Below, piece after piece: positions 10,517 through 23,035 of a stretch of 64,000 bases of DNA (position 1 is the first letter of the stretch; every line of letters starts with the position of its first letter). A program made the position numbers and the translations under genes. The stretch is taken from contig NDFF03000329.1 of assembly GCA_002150815.3 (NCBI GenBank), forward strand, positions 124,001 to 188,000, given 5' to 3'. This stretch comes from Grammothele lineata. Lineage: Eukaryota > Basidiomycota > Agaricomycetes > Polyporales > Polyporaceae. The notes beneath the pieces were generated by a model. That model saw only the letters and a program-made list of their open reading frames with translations, made no database searches and was not told where the DNA came from.

Positions 10517-13019
10517 ATGGCCTTGGGGTCCAGCCGCTCCGCTGCCATGTCCTCCGGTCTCCTCCTCGTATGTACACTTCGTCGTCGCGCTTGTTTATTA
10601 TTTACCGGCGCGCTCACCGTTCGTACGACACGACAGGATCCCCTCCCCTCCCCAACAGCTGAGCCCGTCCCGAACGGCGCCACCCGCTTCCGCCCCTACG
10701 CGAGCCCCGACCACCATGTCACCAAGGCCCGTTACATCACCAGCAACGACCCGCGCGGATACATGTGCGCCCCCCACTCTCCCTCAGCGTTTTCATTGGG
10801 TGCACTGACGCCGTCTCGTGACAGACCCGTCTACGAATATCCGCTAAATGGCCAGTGGATCATGCTGGACATGGACGACGGGTACGTCCTCTGGACGGGC
10901 ATCTGGAAAGGTGAGCCTCGCGCCGCACCCCCAGCGCACTGCGCGTTTTAGCGAGGCCGTGCTGACGCCTCGCTCCCCGCGCAGCGCTCGGAAATTCCAA
11001 AGGTGTGTATTAATCTTCCGTTCCGCTACGACTCGCCTCGGGGTTAATGATGCTCACACCTACCCTACCACTCTGCACTGCAGCGGACATCGTGAAGATC
11101 ATCGACTCCCAGCCCGACCTCGCCGCGCAGCTGCGCCGCGTGCGCGGGGGATACCTCAAGATCCAGGGCACATGGATGCCGTACGAGATCGCGCTCCGCC
11201 TAGCCCGCAGGTGCGGCCCACGCGCTCCTTGACATTTTCGTGCGGCACGCCAAGTCTGACTGACCGTTGTGCGCTACAGAGTTGCTTGGCCTATCCGCCA
11301 CGAGCTCGTCCCACTCTTCGGGTACGCTCTCTTTTGCCTCATTTCCCTCCGTCGTCTCGCTGACCCGCCCCGTTTAACTTCGCACAGCCCAAACTTCCCA
11401 GAAACCTGCCTCCCGCCCGACAGCCCCGGGTACGGCCAAATATCCAAGCCCGGCACCGGCAAGCGGCGCGCCCGCCGCGCCGCCCCCGCCGCCGCCGCCT
11501 CTGCCTCCTCCGCCTCCGGTCTCTCGCTGGGGGAGATGGCGCTGAGCGCGGACGCGAGGCACGATTGGACGATCTTTTCTCCTGGGGACCCCGGCCCGCC
11601 GCCGGGGGGCAGGGGGGTCGTCATGCCGCACACGCACACGCATACGCATACGTTCGCTGCGTCGAGCGTAGCGGGGAGAGGCTTTGAAGGGCATACGCAT
11701 ACGAGTGCGTTTGGAGGGGTTGGAGGGGTGCATGGGCGGAGCGGGCAGAGCGACTCGCCTGTGATGTTGCATGTGCCGTATGTCTCGGAGCAGCATCCGC
11801 ACTCGCACCAGCACTCGCACCAGTACAACCACAACCAGCATCAGCACCAAAGCCAGCACCTCTCCCCAACTTCCTCGACATCCTCAAGCCTCCACTTCGC
11901 CGGGCGGCGGCTCTCGCCCCCGCTCGACTCCGCCGGCTCCTCCGTGCACGCGCACCGCTACTCGCCCTACCCGAGCCCTCTATCCTCCGCCTCGTCCAAC
12001 CCTTCCAACCCCTCCCGCTTCCCCGGTTCTGGTGCTGGGCTCTCCCCGTCCACTTCCTCCTCCTCGCGCCCCTTCCGCCCCACCTCTCCCCCCTCCTCTC
12101 ACACGCATACGTTCGCAGAAACGATCCGCCTGCCCCCAATAATCCAGCCTCCCCGGCGCCGCTCCTCCTCCTCTTCCCCCTCCGACTCGCATGCGCATTC
12201 GGGAGGAGGAGGGGTGCAGCTCCCGCCGATCTCGGTGCTCGAGGGGTTGCAGGCGGGAGTAGGGGTAGGAGGGGTAGGGGTGGGGGTGGGGGGCGACCCG
12301 ATGGCGGTGTTGAGGCGGTTGAGGGGTGGGGAGGATGATGCGGAGGCGGATAGGGAGCGGGAGGAGGCAGAGAGGGACAGGGGCAGGCGGTATAGCCTCG
12401 CGGACTCGACGCACTCCGCCTCTGCGTCGAACTCGGCTTCGTGAGTGTTTTTTGGGACTACGTCGTTGGTCGTGCGCCGCTAATCACGTTCGCTTCGTCT
12501 CGCGCCGTGCTGTGCCGCGCACCGCAACGCTTCTTTCCGCCTTCTCTCTTCTGCCTTCTATCCAGGTCCGAACACGCCTTCCCCCCACTGCCTCCCCGGT
12601 CACGTACGCCGCTCAGCGCAGGGTCCGCGTACCCTCCGCACTCCTCGCACCCGCACTCGTTGTCGGCGCCCGCGTCGCCCCCTTCGACGATCCGGCACCA
12701 TCCCTATTCACATCCCTATCACCATAATTCGCATACCCACTCGCACTCGCACTCCCGCCCGCGCTCCCCAGCGCTTCCAGCGCTCGACCGGGACCGGGAC
12801 GCGCATACATCCACCTCCACCTCCATTCTCAACGGGGCAGCCCCACCCTCCTACGTCTCGGACCCAGAGCGCGCGCCAGAGCCGGATCGAGAGCGTGAGC
12901 GAGAACGGGAACGGCGAGCGTACCCGGGCCCCCCGAGCCCCCCGCGCTCGGCCTCGTCCGCGACGAGCTCCCCGGCGGACTCGGAGCCTCCGAGGGGGGC
13001 GGGGTGGAGGCCGTGGTAG
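10517..13019 (+). CDS. APSES (KilA-N type) DNA-binding transcription factor
   Basis: This is a sequence-specific nuclear transcription factor; APSES factors control morphogenesis and development in fungi. Spliced exons give PRGYIPVYEYPLNGQWIMLD, then DDGYVLWTGIWKALGNSKAD, then LRRVRGGYLKIQGTWMPYEI, then VAWPIRHELVPLFGPNFPET. These form the complete APSES domain within about the first 150 residues. Seven exons are visible. One, encoding ALGNSK, is only 18 nt (10985-11002). The last intron (about 12443-12565) joins a long C-terminal half that is low-complexity: Ser/Pro-rich, with His-Thr and His-Gln-Ser tracts (near 11626-11652 and 11790-11860) and an Arg/Glu tract near the end. Total length is about 610 residues. 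The start at 10517 precedes a good donor (GTATGTAC); upstream non-coding exons are possible. The APSES family is clear, but I cannot assign it to one characterised member. Confidence 0.93.
12254..12291 (+). repeat. G-rich coding repeat (Gly-Val tract), quadruplex-type
   Basis: A run of GGGGTA/GGGGT units inside the APSES gene encodes alternating Gly and Val residues. It has at least four closely spaced G-runs on the coding strand, so the mRNA could form a quadruplex. Confidence 0.65.
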
Positions 13020-13369
13020 TCCTCGTTTTCGAGTTGTAGAGTTTTTCTTTCCGTGTTTGGTTGTTCGTTTACTTGTTCGTGTATACCCAGAGGTTAAGAG
13101 ACTCGGAAGCGGTAGTGTATTGTATTAGTAGTAAGTAGTAAGTGCTCTGCTCTGTTTGTATGGACATTTCTATGGGGTGTATGCGCGTCGTCGTGTATAG
13201 CTTTACGCTGCAGTAGGTAGTACAGTAGTTTAGTTGCGCTATCCAACATTCTCAAATCTCTCTGAGTACCACTGCTTGCAATGCACGTCGAACGATAGTC
13301 GACACTCGATCGAACAGCAACACTCCCTCCGGGCTCCTTCCTCCCGGCGGTCCATCCTAGTCCATCCCC
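13020..13369. other. Probable 3' UTR of the APSES gene
   Basis: The first 200 bases are markedly T-rich (GTTTTTCTTTCC, TTGTATTAGTAG), unlike the GC-rich coding sequence before them. This fits a 3' UTR and polyadenylation region. No coding feature is seen. Confidence 0.45.
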
Positions 13370-13422
13370 CGCTCGCTCCCCCGCCCGCCCGCCCGTCCGC
13401 CCGTCCGCCCGTCCGCCTCCCT
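13370..13422. repeat. CCGCCCGT-type tandem repeat
   Basis: Tandem GCCC and CCGTCCGC units form a C-rich tract on the plus strand, G-rich on the minus. Confidence 0.8.
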
Positions 13423-16400
13423 CGTTACAAAATCCCACCAACAATTACGCTCCCTCCCTGCCTTCCTCCCTCCGGATCGCTGGCCAATGAGAGGGCAGCG
13501 CCTGCGCACCGTGTAGGCTGCTATGCCGAATAAGGTGCGCGAGCGAGCTACGCGGCTCCGCGCCCTCGATTATGCCCCGCAGTCTGCTCCGGGGCCCTGC
13601 GAGAGTGATTGAATCCGCGTCTGGGTCTGCGTCCGCGGCGTTTGGTGTGTCGTGCATCAAACTGGAGGGTATGTAACAGCGCGCCCGCAGCTGTTTACCT
13701 CAGCCTCTCCATCTCTGTCTCTGCACGCAAGCGGTCCGCCGGGAAGACCTCGGGAGTCGGGGTGTGTGGCACCGGCTGCACTCTAAGGGGAAAAGCGAAG
13801 AACAACACTCGAAAAACGGAGAAGCCCCGGTCCCGCGCCCGTGTAACCACTGAAACTCGCGATCGCGCCGCTCCCAGGCACGCCGTGACGGTCTCGTGCG
13901 CCCGCGCCCTCGAGATCTCACGGCCCGCGGGCCGGGCCTGCCTCGCCGCGTCAGCCCGGAGTCGCCCCTTCCGAAATTGTCTTCATGAAAGTGGGCGTGC
14001 CCGTGCCACGCCGAGCCGTGAGTTCCCGACGACGACCGCGCGGCGCTGTTCGGTCGACGGCCAGTCAGTGTTTGAGGTGGTATTTGAAGTTCGAGGGCGG
14101 CTTTGTGCCGACGCAGTCTGACATTTGGCGTCGGGGCAACGCCATTAGTGTTGCTCGCCATGCGTGCGCCCAGGTGCCGCAACCCTCGTTCACGTCGATC
14201 GTACACTACCTAAAAACCATCTTGCGACAGGGCTCGATCCTCACGAACTCTTCTCAGTTCTGTCTTATTCGCCAGCCCGCGCCGCTGCGTGCCGCCGGGC
14301 CGAGCGCACCCGTATCGTGCGATCAGCCGGGAACGTGAACGCGGTGCGCTGGGCGATCCTCTCTCGGAACCGAACCGAACCTCGAGGGCAGTGGATGTGC
14401 GACACTCGTGCGTGTGTGCAGCTGCACCGCGTCGACGGCGTGGCGAGAACTGGCTGATCCCGAGCCGACGACAGTCCGCCAGCTTCCATTTCGCTGCCCA
14501 AGCGTGGCCTGGAAGAGCCCGAGGAGCGGATGCCACCAGTGGCCGAGTCCTCGTGCTCTCTTGCGTTCGCTCACGCGGACGAGACGAACTTCACGCGCGG
14601 TCGGTGGAGCTAGCAGCTCGCCCGACTCCCGAGCGCACTGCAGTGTGCACGGGGCACGGGGTACATCGTGGCGCAGACACAGCGTGCGGACTGTGCCGGG
14701 GTGCTGAAGCCTAACGGTGCTGAGTGTTGAGCCGCGACGTGTCCGGCGGCGCGTTGAGATGGTGGAATGTGGGGTCGCGCGCAACGTGCTCGAGGAGGGA
14801 AACCGTACGTTGTCGATCATGCCCATGATGGCGGTGGTGGCGTCGGAGGCTAGACATGCCCGACGCGCCCGGGCCCCATGTCGAATTGCTGGCTTGTGCA
14901 GAAAGCGAGGGGACCCGCTGGGCGAACGGCGAGCCTCGTTGAGCATTGTGGCGCGATCAATGGAACGTCGGACAAAATGAGAGACGTCATTCTTGCCGCT
15001 CTAGAACCGCCTGTGCTACGAGCAACCATATACCCTTTGCGCGCGCTTACCTCGTACGGTTCCCTTGGTACGTATGGTTTAACCTCCCCAACCGGACCTC
15101 CTGGCTCCGACGCTAGAGCTCTATAAGTCATCATAACCACTGGGATGTCAGAACAAAGACTGGCCGGTAGAGACTTTGAGGAGCTCATGGAAAGTCCGCG
15201 GAAAAACACAGAGCCCAGGCGCTTCACGGTCCGCGTGGCTCAATTAACAAGATAAGCGAAATTGCGGGTGCCAGGCAACGGAGATGCACGAACGTTATCG
15301 TTTAATGAACTCTCAGTCCCCCGGCGAACACCAGAGGTCTACCAACCGCACACCTTCCCGGCATTATTCCCGCTGAATGCTCGGGCACACCATTGGGGAG
15401 GCCACATGCAGTGAGTCCAAATCGAACGGCGTTGGGTAGACCGACGGGAACACAGCACTGGCAGCGCTTTTACTTGCTGCGACGATTCTGGGGACTCAGG
15501 AACGCCGGGTGGAGTGCGGAGCGCGGCGACCATCCTCGGAGGCTCTTCGCGATCAACGAGGTGCGATCGTAACGCGGCGGTTGAAGCGGGCGTGATGAGG
15601 ACCTTCCAAGTGCGTCACCGGCGACTGAACGCCCGAGCTCAAAGCTCGGGCGGTGGTCACGGTGCGCAACGCACGCGAGTCGGGAGTCTTACGAGGTGCT
15701 TTCTCGGACATCGAGGTAGTGGGGGAAGCATTACGGCCGGCTGACTATCCGGAATGGAACCCTCAATGGCCGCCTCGGGCCAAGCGCGCGGTGTAGTGGA
15801 GCTTGAGGGATGCGGAGGGCCATAACGCGCGAATCAAAGCGTACGACGACGAAGGTCTTCCAGCGGTTCATGGAGCACGAATCCTCCGGCCTCGCCGGAT
15901 GCAGGACCCTGTCGTGTTCCCAATCGTAAGACTAGGCTGCGGTCATTGAGATTCGGATCCATTGGGGCTGTTAACCTGGCCAATGCGGGGCGGACTATAT
16001 GAACGTGAGGTAAGATCGAAGTACGTTGTTGCTGCAAGAAAGACTCGCGACTACTGGCGGTTAGGCAAGCAGCGGTGGGGATACCGGACACGAGCCCTCC
16101 CCAAGTTCGAGTGATACTGACAACTCACCGAATGCAGACAATACACGTTCTGGGGACGTCACGTTCGCGTTCGGCTGTTCCTGAGATGTGCGCCGCGTCC
16201 GGCGGCACCAGCGGCGGTCCAGCGACGGAAAACAAGACGATCCGAAATGGGTGGAAAGATTGGCGGCTGAGGCCGGCGTCCGCTAGCGGAATCTCGCAAG
16301 CGACCGGAGGGCGGCGGCTGGCGGCGGCTTGGGTTCCTTGGAAGACGGTCCACGACCTCACACCTCGCCCGCCCGATGGGGCATGGTGTGGCGAAACCGC

Positions 16401-19400
16401 GGCGCACGTCGGTGCCTGGGCGGAACTCGGCCCGCCGTAGAGTCCCTGTACGCCCGGTATTCAGTTTCCTTTTGCTACTGGTCTTCCGGGTATTCATTGC
16501 GAGTCTTGTGACCGCAAGCTTCGCGTTTGTGGACGACCGTCAAGGTTCGTATCACGCCTGTTCGATATGCTCACGTCGGAAAGTGGAGAGTTGATGGAGA
16601 CGGGGCGGGAGGAAAATTGGCCCATCATATTGCGCGTATTCGACCGCTCGATCCTCGTCTGTTCCGGACACACGCAGCAGGGACAGACTGCCAGGTTTTG
16701 GCTCGCTCGCGGAGCTAGGGCGAGACAAGGTGATGCCATTGGGGCTGGACAAGATCGCGCACTGTGGACGGAAACCACCAGGCGTGTGAGCAGGTTGTTT
16801 TACCCTCGGGGATCGAAATGAAAATAGGCTGGCACGGATGTTGGGTACTGAACGTAAGTGTGCCGGCTCCCCACCTCGACACGGAGATTAGTCTGCTTCG
16901 CCTGGCTGCGTCTCGACTCCTCGGAGGTTCTGTCCATCCTTCGAGCTGCCAGCCTCGAGCGGCAGAGAATTGAACGCTGACCACTGTTCTCGCTGTCAAT
17001 GTGAATCGCTGTCAGTCGTCGCAACTGCCTCTCAGGCTCGACCCCCGACCTCCGATCCATCCCGCCACGACACGTCGCGGCCCCGAGGCCGGAGAATAGG
17101 CAGAGAACCAGAACACGGACGGGGATAACGACGTTCTTGCGGCACACCGCCTGGAAGTCGCAATGGGCACATTCCAGACTTCTTTCGGACCAGCACGCTC
17201 GCGGCGCGGATACCGTTGGGGAATGGGGACGTTCGCTCCTAGGGTCCACCCTCAAGCCTAGCGCCAGTCCGACCACGCAGCAACCGTTTGCCCTATCTTC
17301 ACCTCTGCGTCGGTAAAGGGCTGCCCCTGCGAGCGCAGTGTCGGCGAGAGGACGGCCTGCACGAGGCTCGAGTCGCCGGTTCCCTCGTAGGCCCGTGCAG
17401 CGCGCGCTGGTCAGGCGGGCTCGCTGGACACCAAGAAGCGGGGACTAGCCAACCCGAGGCAGAGACGCGTCCGGCGTAGGCTGCAGCCGCGTCGAAGCCG
17501 CGTCCCGTGTCCCGTTCGAAGCGTGCCGATCAGCCCCGAGGGGGGCGCGCTGGGGCGCGCTGCGGTGCTCGAGGACGCCCCGCGCCTGTGCAGGGATCCC
17601 GCGAGGCAAGGCCCTGGCCACTGCCGGGGGGCGGGCGGACAGGCGGACATGCCTGGGGGGAAGGGAAGCTGCCAAGGAGGGAAGCCGAAGGCGACGGGCC
17701 CGTTTTGGCCGCGGCGTGACCACGATGACCGAGGCGTGCGTGCGGCGGGCGGGCCGCGAGGCAAGCAAGCATCGTCGAGGGACTCTCCTAAGGGTCTTGC
17801 GCGCGGGCAGCCCCGGGTCATTGTGGGGCGGGCGAGGGTGGGTTCGGATGGAAGGCGTGAGGAGGACTATCAAAGTTTCATTTGTACAAGAGCGGCTAGC
17901 GGACGCGCACGGGAAGGGGGTTACACGCACCTTTTCTGGGTTCTGTATTTCGCAGTGCGGGGCGCGCGGAGGCCTCGATGGCGGGAGCCTTGGAGTAATT
18001 GCAACTTGAGGAGTGTGTAGGAGGCGAGACCGCATTGGGCATACGCCGCAGACGTCGGCCGAGGTTCTAGCGTCAGAGCTCCCCGCACTCCCGCCCGACG
18101 CGTGTCGGAGGGTGGCGAGCGTGTGGTCAGCCGCGACGGTTGCTGTGTCATGAACCTTCTTGCGCAGAACGCGTCGACGGTCGGAGGTGCACCTGTGGGG
18201 ACATCAATCGTCGAATGCTCCCGCAAGTCTGAGCGGCGTGCGCCTTTGTCGGGTCGGCTACGGATAGGCACTCTCGCGGCAACCGCGAGCGTGGAACGGC
18301 CCTGTTAGAGGCTGGCCCGGATGGTCGGTACTGCACGCTTTATTGCCTGCAAAGTCCCAGGCTGCCACGCTATAGGCGCTCAATAGCACAGAGGGTTCCT
18401 CTTCGCTGCGCTCGTCGCAGCGGTGTAAGTGGAGAACACTTTAGAATGAATGCATGAGAAGGGATCGCGGCAGGGGGCATCTGGACACGACGCAGCGGCT
18501 CTCACTTTAATTTGGTCAACATTGGTTACCATTACGGGCCGGACACGATCGGGGCGCTTTCCCTTGTTTCCAGGCGTGCTAGAACGAGTGATCATCTGAC
18601 GGTTAGCATTAGGCTTTGCGATACTTTCCCATGTCTGCGCGAACAATGCGCCTTGGGAACCAAGTGCCTTATCTTGTCTCGGAGGCGACACGAATGCCAT
18701 TACGGGGTGAGAATGTTGCTACCAACCGCCTCCAGGTACGGAAAGTGTAGTAACCCTGACAATCCCCGGTACATCAGTGCAGGGCTAGAGTTTGAGAGGG
18801 GCCGTGCGCGTGTAGTCGACATGGGAGAGATGACGTACCAATAGAGCAACGCGTCTGATAACCACTCCATTTCGCAATCATTAATTCCCATTCATGAGCT
18901 TCGGGCCCTTTTCATAGAGGCGGCCGATGCTCGGACTGGGCTGTAGCGTCAACGGAAGGTAGACGACCGGATCCCTCGCTCTCGGGGCGTCCGATCCAAA
19001 TCGTGCTACTCATACCCCATCACCGTAGCCGCAATTGAGAAACCGCGTCGCTGTAATCGGTGTATTCCGCAGATAGTACATGAAACAGGAGAGCAGCCAG
19101 ATGCATGAGGCGGTCGACGTTGAGAGATGACGCTCGCCGAGTTTGTTTGCGACTTGTGGGTCACCGCATGGGGCGAGGTCCCATCAAGACGGAGTTGAAT
19201 TCGGCATGGGCGGCAGAATTGGCGCCAATCCTCTGGCAAGCTCTGTATCGCCTGGTATGGCTTTTCAAAATACCACCACCGTAAGACAATGAGTCCGAAG
19301 ACGTGTAGCACTTATCTGGCGCTGGTACACGGCCGATAAAGTGAGTCAGTTGCATACGTTACAGAACGTTGAGCTTGAGGGGCTGTCTGTGCGGAGATGG

Positions 19401-20523
19401 GTCGACGTTCACGTAGTCATAGTGCTAGTCTGACAAATGTCGCTTCATGCTTATTTGACAACATGTTCATCGTGTGGTTCAAACCTAGCTCGGAGTTGAC
19501 GAAGTCCGAGGGTTGGAAAGCAACAAAGATCATAGTATGCCATGCTAAGATATTTCCTCTACAGAGATGTAAATTACACAATAATGATGACATTCAAAAA
19601 CCACGGTATGCGCAAACGGCTGAACCTGTCCCTGACACAATAGCCTTACCCCCCAAAAGCTACTGTAGCAAACATAAGTTGGAGAGATCAGACCCACAGA
19701 TGTTCACGCGAGAGCGCAACAGACGTGGAATATCACAGAGCTCACCAGGCAGAAAGCTGAACTCCTTGCGCTTCGAAACTCTGCCATTGATACCCCAAAA
19801 GCATTCATGCCAAATCGCGGTAATAATCTTACAGTGGGAGATACGGTTGAGTGGAATGCGAGCCTGGGGTACTAAACGATACGGAGATACTGTCATGACG
19901 GCGTGAGGCAGAAAGCAGACGTTCCAACCAGGCTGCGGGCCATGTATGGCAGCGGAACCCTTTACCTTACTAGTGCCAGAACGTGGCGTTGTTTTTCGGT
20001 CTAAGTAGTAATAACTAGCCGACCTTGAATTTGTGTGATAGACATGTGTCTCCATGGCGGAGTGCACGCTGGATCCCGTTCAGCTACGGCATCGACTACT
20101 GATTCAGGCCTGCATGACGGTTTTTACGTCTTGACTTGGTCTTCTTGAGAGAGAGCAAAGAAGACAATGCGCTGTTAGGAAATTATTGATAGAAAAAAGG
20201 AAAACGAGCATGAGATGAAAGGCCTGCCGACGACGGGTAGATGGAGGTGGAGGACGAGGAGGAAGACCCGCATGCGCCGGGAAAGGAAGGCGCCATGCGC
20301 GTGACCGTCACGTGTCACGGGCTTCGCTCATCGCGCCCGACGGCGTGGACGAGTCTTTCTCCATCCTCCAACTCCTCGCTCTCGCTGGGTCGAGTCGTCC
20401 GGTCAGTGTCGTTCTTGTGTTTTCGTCGTGTAAATGCTCATGTATGCGCGCTCAGAGCACGTTCGGTCGGTGGCGAGACACAAGACAAGTTCAAGGCAGA
20501 TTCAAGACCGAGGCGGACCCACG
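13423..20523. other. Seven-kilobase block with no recognisable gene
   Basis: Up to about 18.3 kb the sequence is GC-rich with overlapping frames on both strands and no domain. From about 18.4 to 20.2 kb it becomes clearly richer in A and T and the frames are shorter. One frame of 169 codons (19397-19906, plus) has no recognisable motif. No terminal repeats, transposase or reverse-transcriptase motifs were seen, though heavily decayed elements would be missed by eye. The last 300 bases probably contain the promoter and 5' UTR of the SAM-domain gene. Confidence 0.5.
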
Positions 20524-23035
20524 ATGACGACCAGTACTGCAACAACCCGCACTCTCCCTACGCCCCCTCCGGTACCGTCTTTTCCGCTCAGATCACCATC
20601 GAAGAAGGATCCTGCGCTCAAGCCTAATCCCCATCCATATGCGATTAAGACAACGTCCACCGGCATCTTAACGCGCTCAAATTCCTCCGGCTACAACGTC
20701 AATGCTGCTCATCATTATTACATTCCTCCGTCTCCGACACACAGCCGGATCGACACGAAGGGTCACCGCTCCTCCAAGTCCCTCACATCTGTCCCCGAGT
20801 CACCTTCTCGCGAATCTCCGAGGCCTCTCCCGATCCCGCCGGAGTTGGACCATACCACGAATAGACGGGGTGGCAGTGGTGGCAGCGGTGGATATGTGAG
20901 TGCAGACGAAGCCTCCCTCGCCCCGAGGCGCCCCAAGCGCGCCGAAACTCTCCCTGTGTTTCCCCCCAACCCAACGCTGCTGGCGCCCCCATCCGTCGAC
21001 GATCTACCCGAGAATCCCAAGCTATGGACACCATCCCAGCTCGCTACGTACCTCACTACGGCTCTTCGTATGACCTCGAGTGGCAAACCAGGAGAGATCG
21101 AATCCATCGGTCTCCCACCTCTGGTAGCTAAAGATATCGCGACCTTCGTTAGGAGCGCTCGAATTGGCGGAAGGACGTTCTTGAGGCTAAACGAAGAGGA
21201 TTTGGAACAGTAAGTATCCTGATGGTCCTTCATCATCGCGTTCTCAACAATTCACTCTTTGAAGGTTGGGAATGAACAAGAAATGGCGCGATGCGCTTCT
21301 CACGGCCGCGCGAAACCTCCGCCAGAACGTGCTCAAGGGTCGCATCTGGGGTGGCGCAGAGTCTCCGAACGCGCCTCCCTCTCCTGAGTCTGCCTCCCCT
21401 CCGCTGAAGATCTTTTCCAGCGCTCAGTTCAACTCTTCGTCTTCGTCTATCGAGTCGTCATCGTCTCTCTCGGCTGGTGACGAAGAAGCGGACGGCGGCG
21501 CGGATGCTGTCGGAGCTGCCCTTGGTCGCTCGAAGGCACGGCGGTACCGCAATGGCCGCGTGCGTGGCATGATCGAGACGTTCGAGCGTAGTGGCAGCTT
21601 CAGCTCTGACGGCGGCCTCGAGGACGGCGCCACCAACCCTTCTGACGAGCGCGCACTGTTCCGCACCTGGTCTCGTCAAGAGGCACAGTTCACCGGCCAG
21701 CGCATCTCCGAGAGCCCTAGCCCGTCCAGACAACGCCCGCTGCCAGTCCCGCCGTCCCCCAGCGGCTCAAACTCTGGATCTATGGTCGACGATGAGCCGA
21801 CGATGGAAGCGCTCCTCGCACAGCTCGGAAAGACTCAAATGACCGGCGCGGAAGCCTGGGAGGCCGTGGACCTCGCTGCAGGTGTCACCGTCAAACATGT
21901 CCCCGAGACGCCCCTCTCGCCCACCGACACATTTGTTGGCGCGAAGACCCTCTCCGGCCTCGGGAGCGGCCACAGTAGTGGAGGAAGCAGCAAAGGCAAA
22001 AGCGAGCGGCGCATCGTCACCGCGATCTTCGCGCCCACCCCCGCGCACGCCGCGGACACACCTGCCGCGGACGCGCTCAAGGCGTTAGAGGCCACGGCCG
22101 GGCTCAGCTCCTTTGCGGACGCCAACGCGCTCGCGTCGTCGCCCGAGTCCCGCCCGCTTCCCGCGCCGCCCTCCGAACCGTCCCAGTCGCGCCCCGAGTC
22201 ACCATCGAAGCGCCCGCTTCCGCGCCCTCCGGGCGACCGGGCGCGCGGCCCGAGCGAGGGCTCCGAGGGGAGCATGGAGCCGGTGCTGGAGGCAGAGCTG
22301 GAGCAGCTGCAGCTCGAGCGGCTCCTCGAGGAAGAGATCCTCACTACGCGCGCGCTCCTCGACACGTTCCGCGTGCGTTTGGAGGTCGTCGAGGAGAAAG
22401 TCGCGGACCTGGAGGCGCTCGAGGTGCTCCGCGCCGAGGCCGCCGCCGCCGTTCTCGCTGCGGGCCCGGTGAGCGGCGCACTAGAAGAGAAGACGACGAA
22501 GGAGTCCGTGGAGGTCGGCGTGCAGTCGCAGATCGCGTCGCCGATGGCGATCAAGGACGCCGAAATGGAGAGCAATGGCGAAACGCAGCCCGAGGCCGAC
22601 GCGTCCCGAGCTGGCGCCGACCCCGCGCCTGCTTCAACCACATCTCCGGCCTTAGCCCCGCAGCCATCTTCGTCTGCGACGCAGGCACCGGGCTCGGCGT
22701 CCATTGAGAGCCCGGCTGCGGCTTCTGCGTTCTCGATGTCGGCGTCGGCGCTGCAGACTGTGATCCCGGAAGTCGTACGCCGCCTGCACGCGCCCGGCTC
22801 TTTGCTGTCGACCGGCCTCCCATCAACATCATCGTCGACCGCAGTGGCAAGAAGACGCAAAGGTGGCGTGCGTGGGTCCACGGATGAAGACGAGGGCGAG
22901 GACGAGTCCGAGGGCGCACCTGCTCACGTGTCGGACCTGCCCTCGTACGTACTCCTCGTCGGCCTCGGCGTATGTGCCGTCGTCGTCCAGGTCGTTTTCC
23001 GGCGGATGGCGGGGAAGGGTGGCTGGCGGCCGTAG
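20524..23035 (+). CDS. SAM-domain protein with C-terminal membrane anchor
   Basis: Two exons (20524-21209 and 21265-23035) encode 818 residues. The first 170 are Pro/Ser-rich. A sterile alpha motif follows at about 185-250: LWTPSQLATYLTTALR, then LPPLVAKDIATFVRSARIGG, then FLRLNEEDLEQLGMNKKWRD. The intron splits it in the conserved L-x-x-L-G segment. The middle is low-complexity with repeated proline motifs (PLPVPPSP, RPLPAPP, RPLPRPP) that resemble SH3-binding sites. A Glu/Leu-rich probable coiled coil sits near residues 575-640 (ELEQLQLERLLEEEILTTRA). The last 30 residues contain one hydrophobic helix (YVLLVGLGVCAVVVQVVF) followed by RRMAGKGGWRP. This suggests a tail-anchored protein with its bulk in the cytosol. 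Function is unknown; a scaffold on an organelle membrane is my inference. The start at 20524 is the first Met after an upstream pyrimidine-rich leader. Confidence 0.85.

Noticed and set aside
17445..18035. 196-codon minus-strand frame in the gene-free block
   Set aside because: Composition is Arg/Pro-rich, overlapping plus-strand frames are equally long, and no domain is seen.
21835..22881. 348-codon minus-strand open frame
   Set aside because: Antisense to the SAM-domain gene, low-complexity Ser/Ala, no domain.
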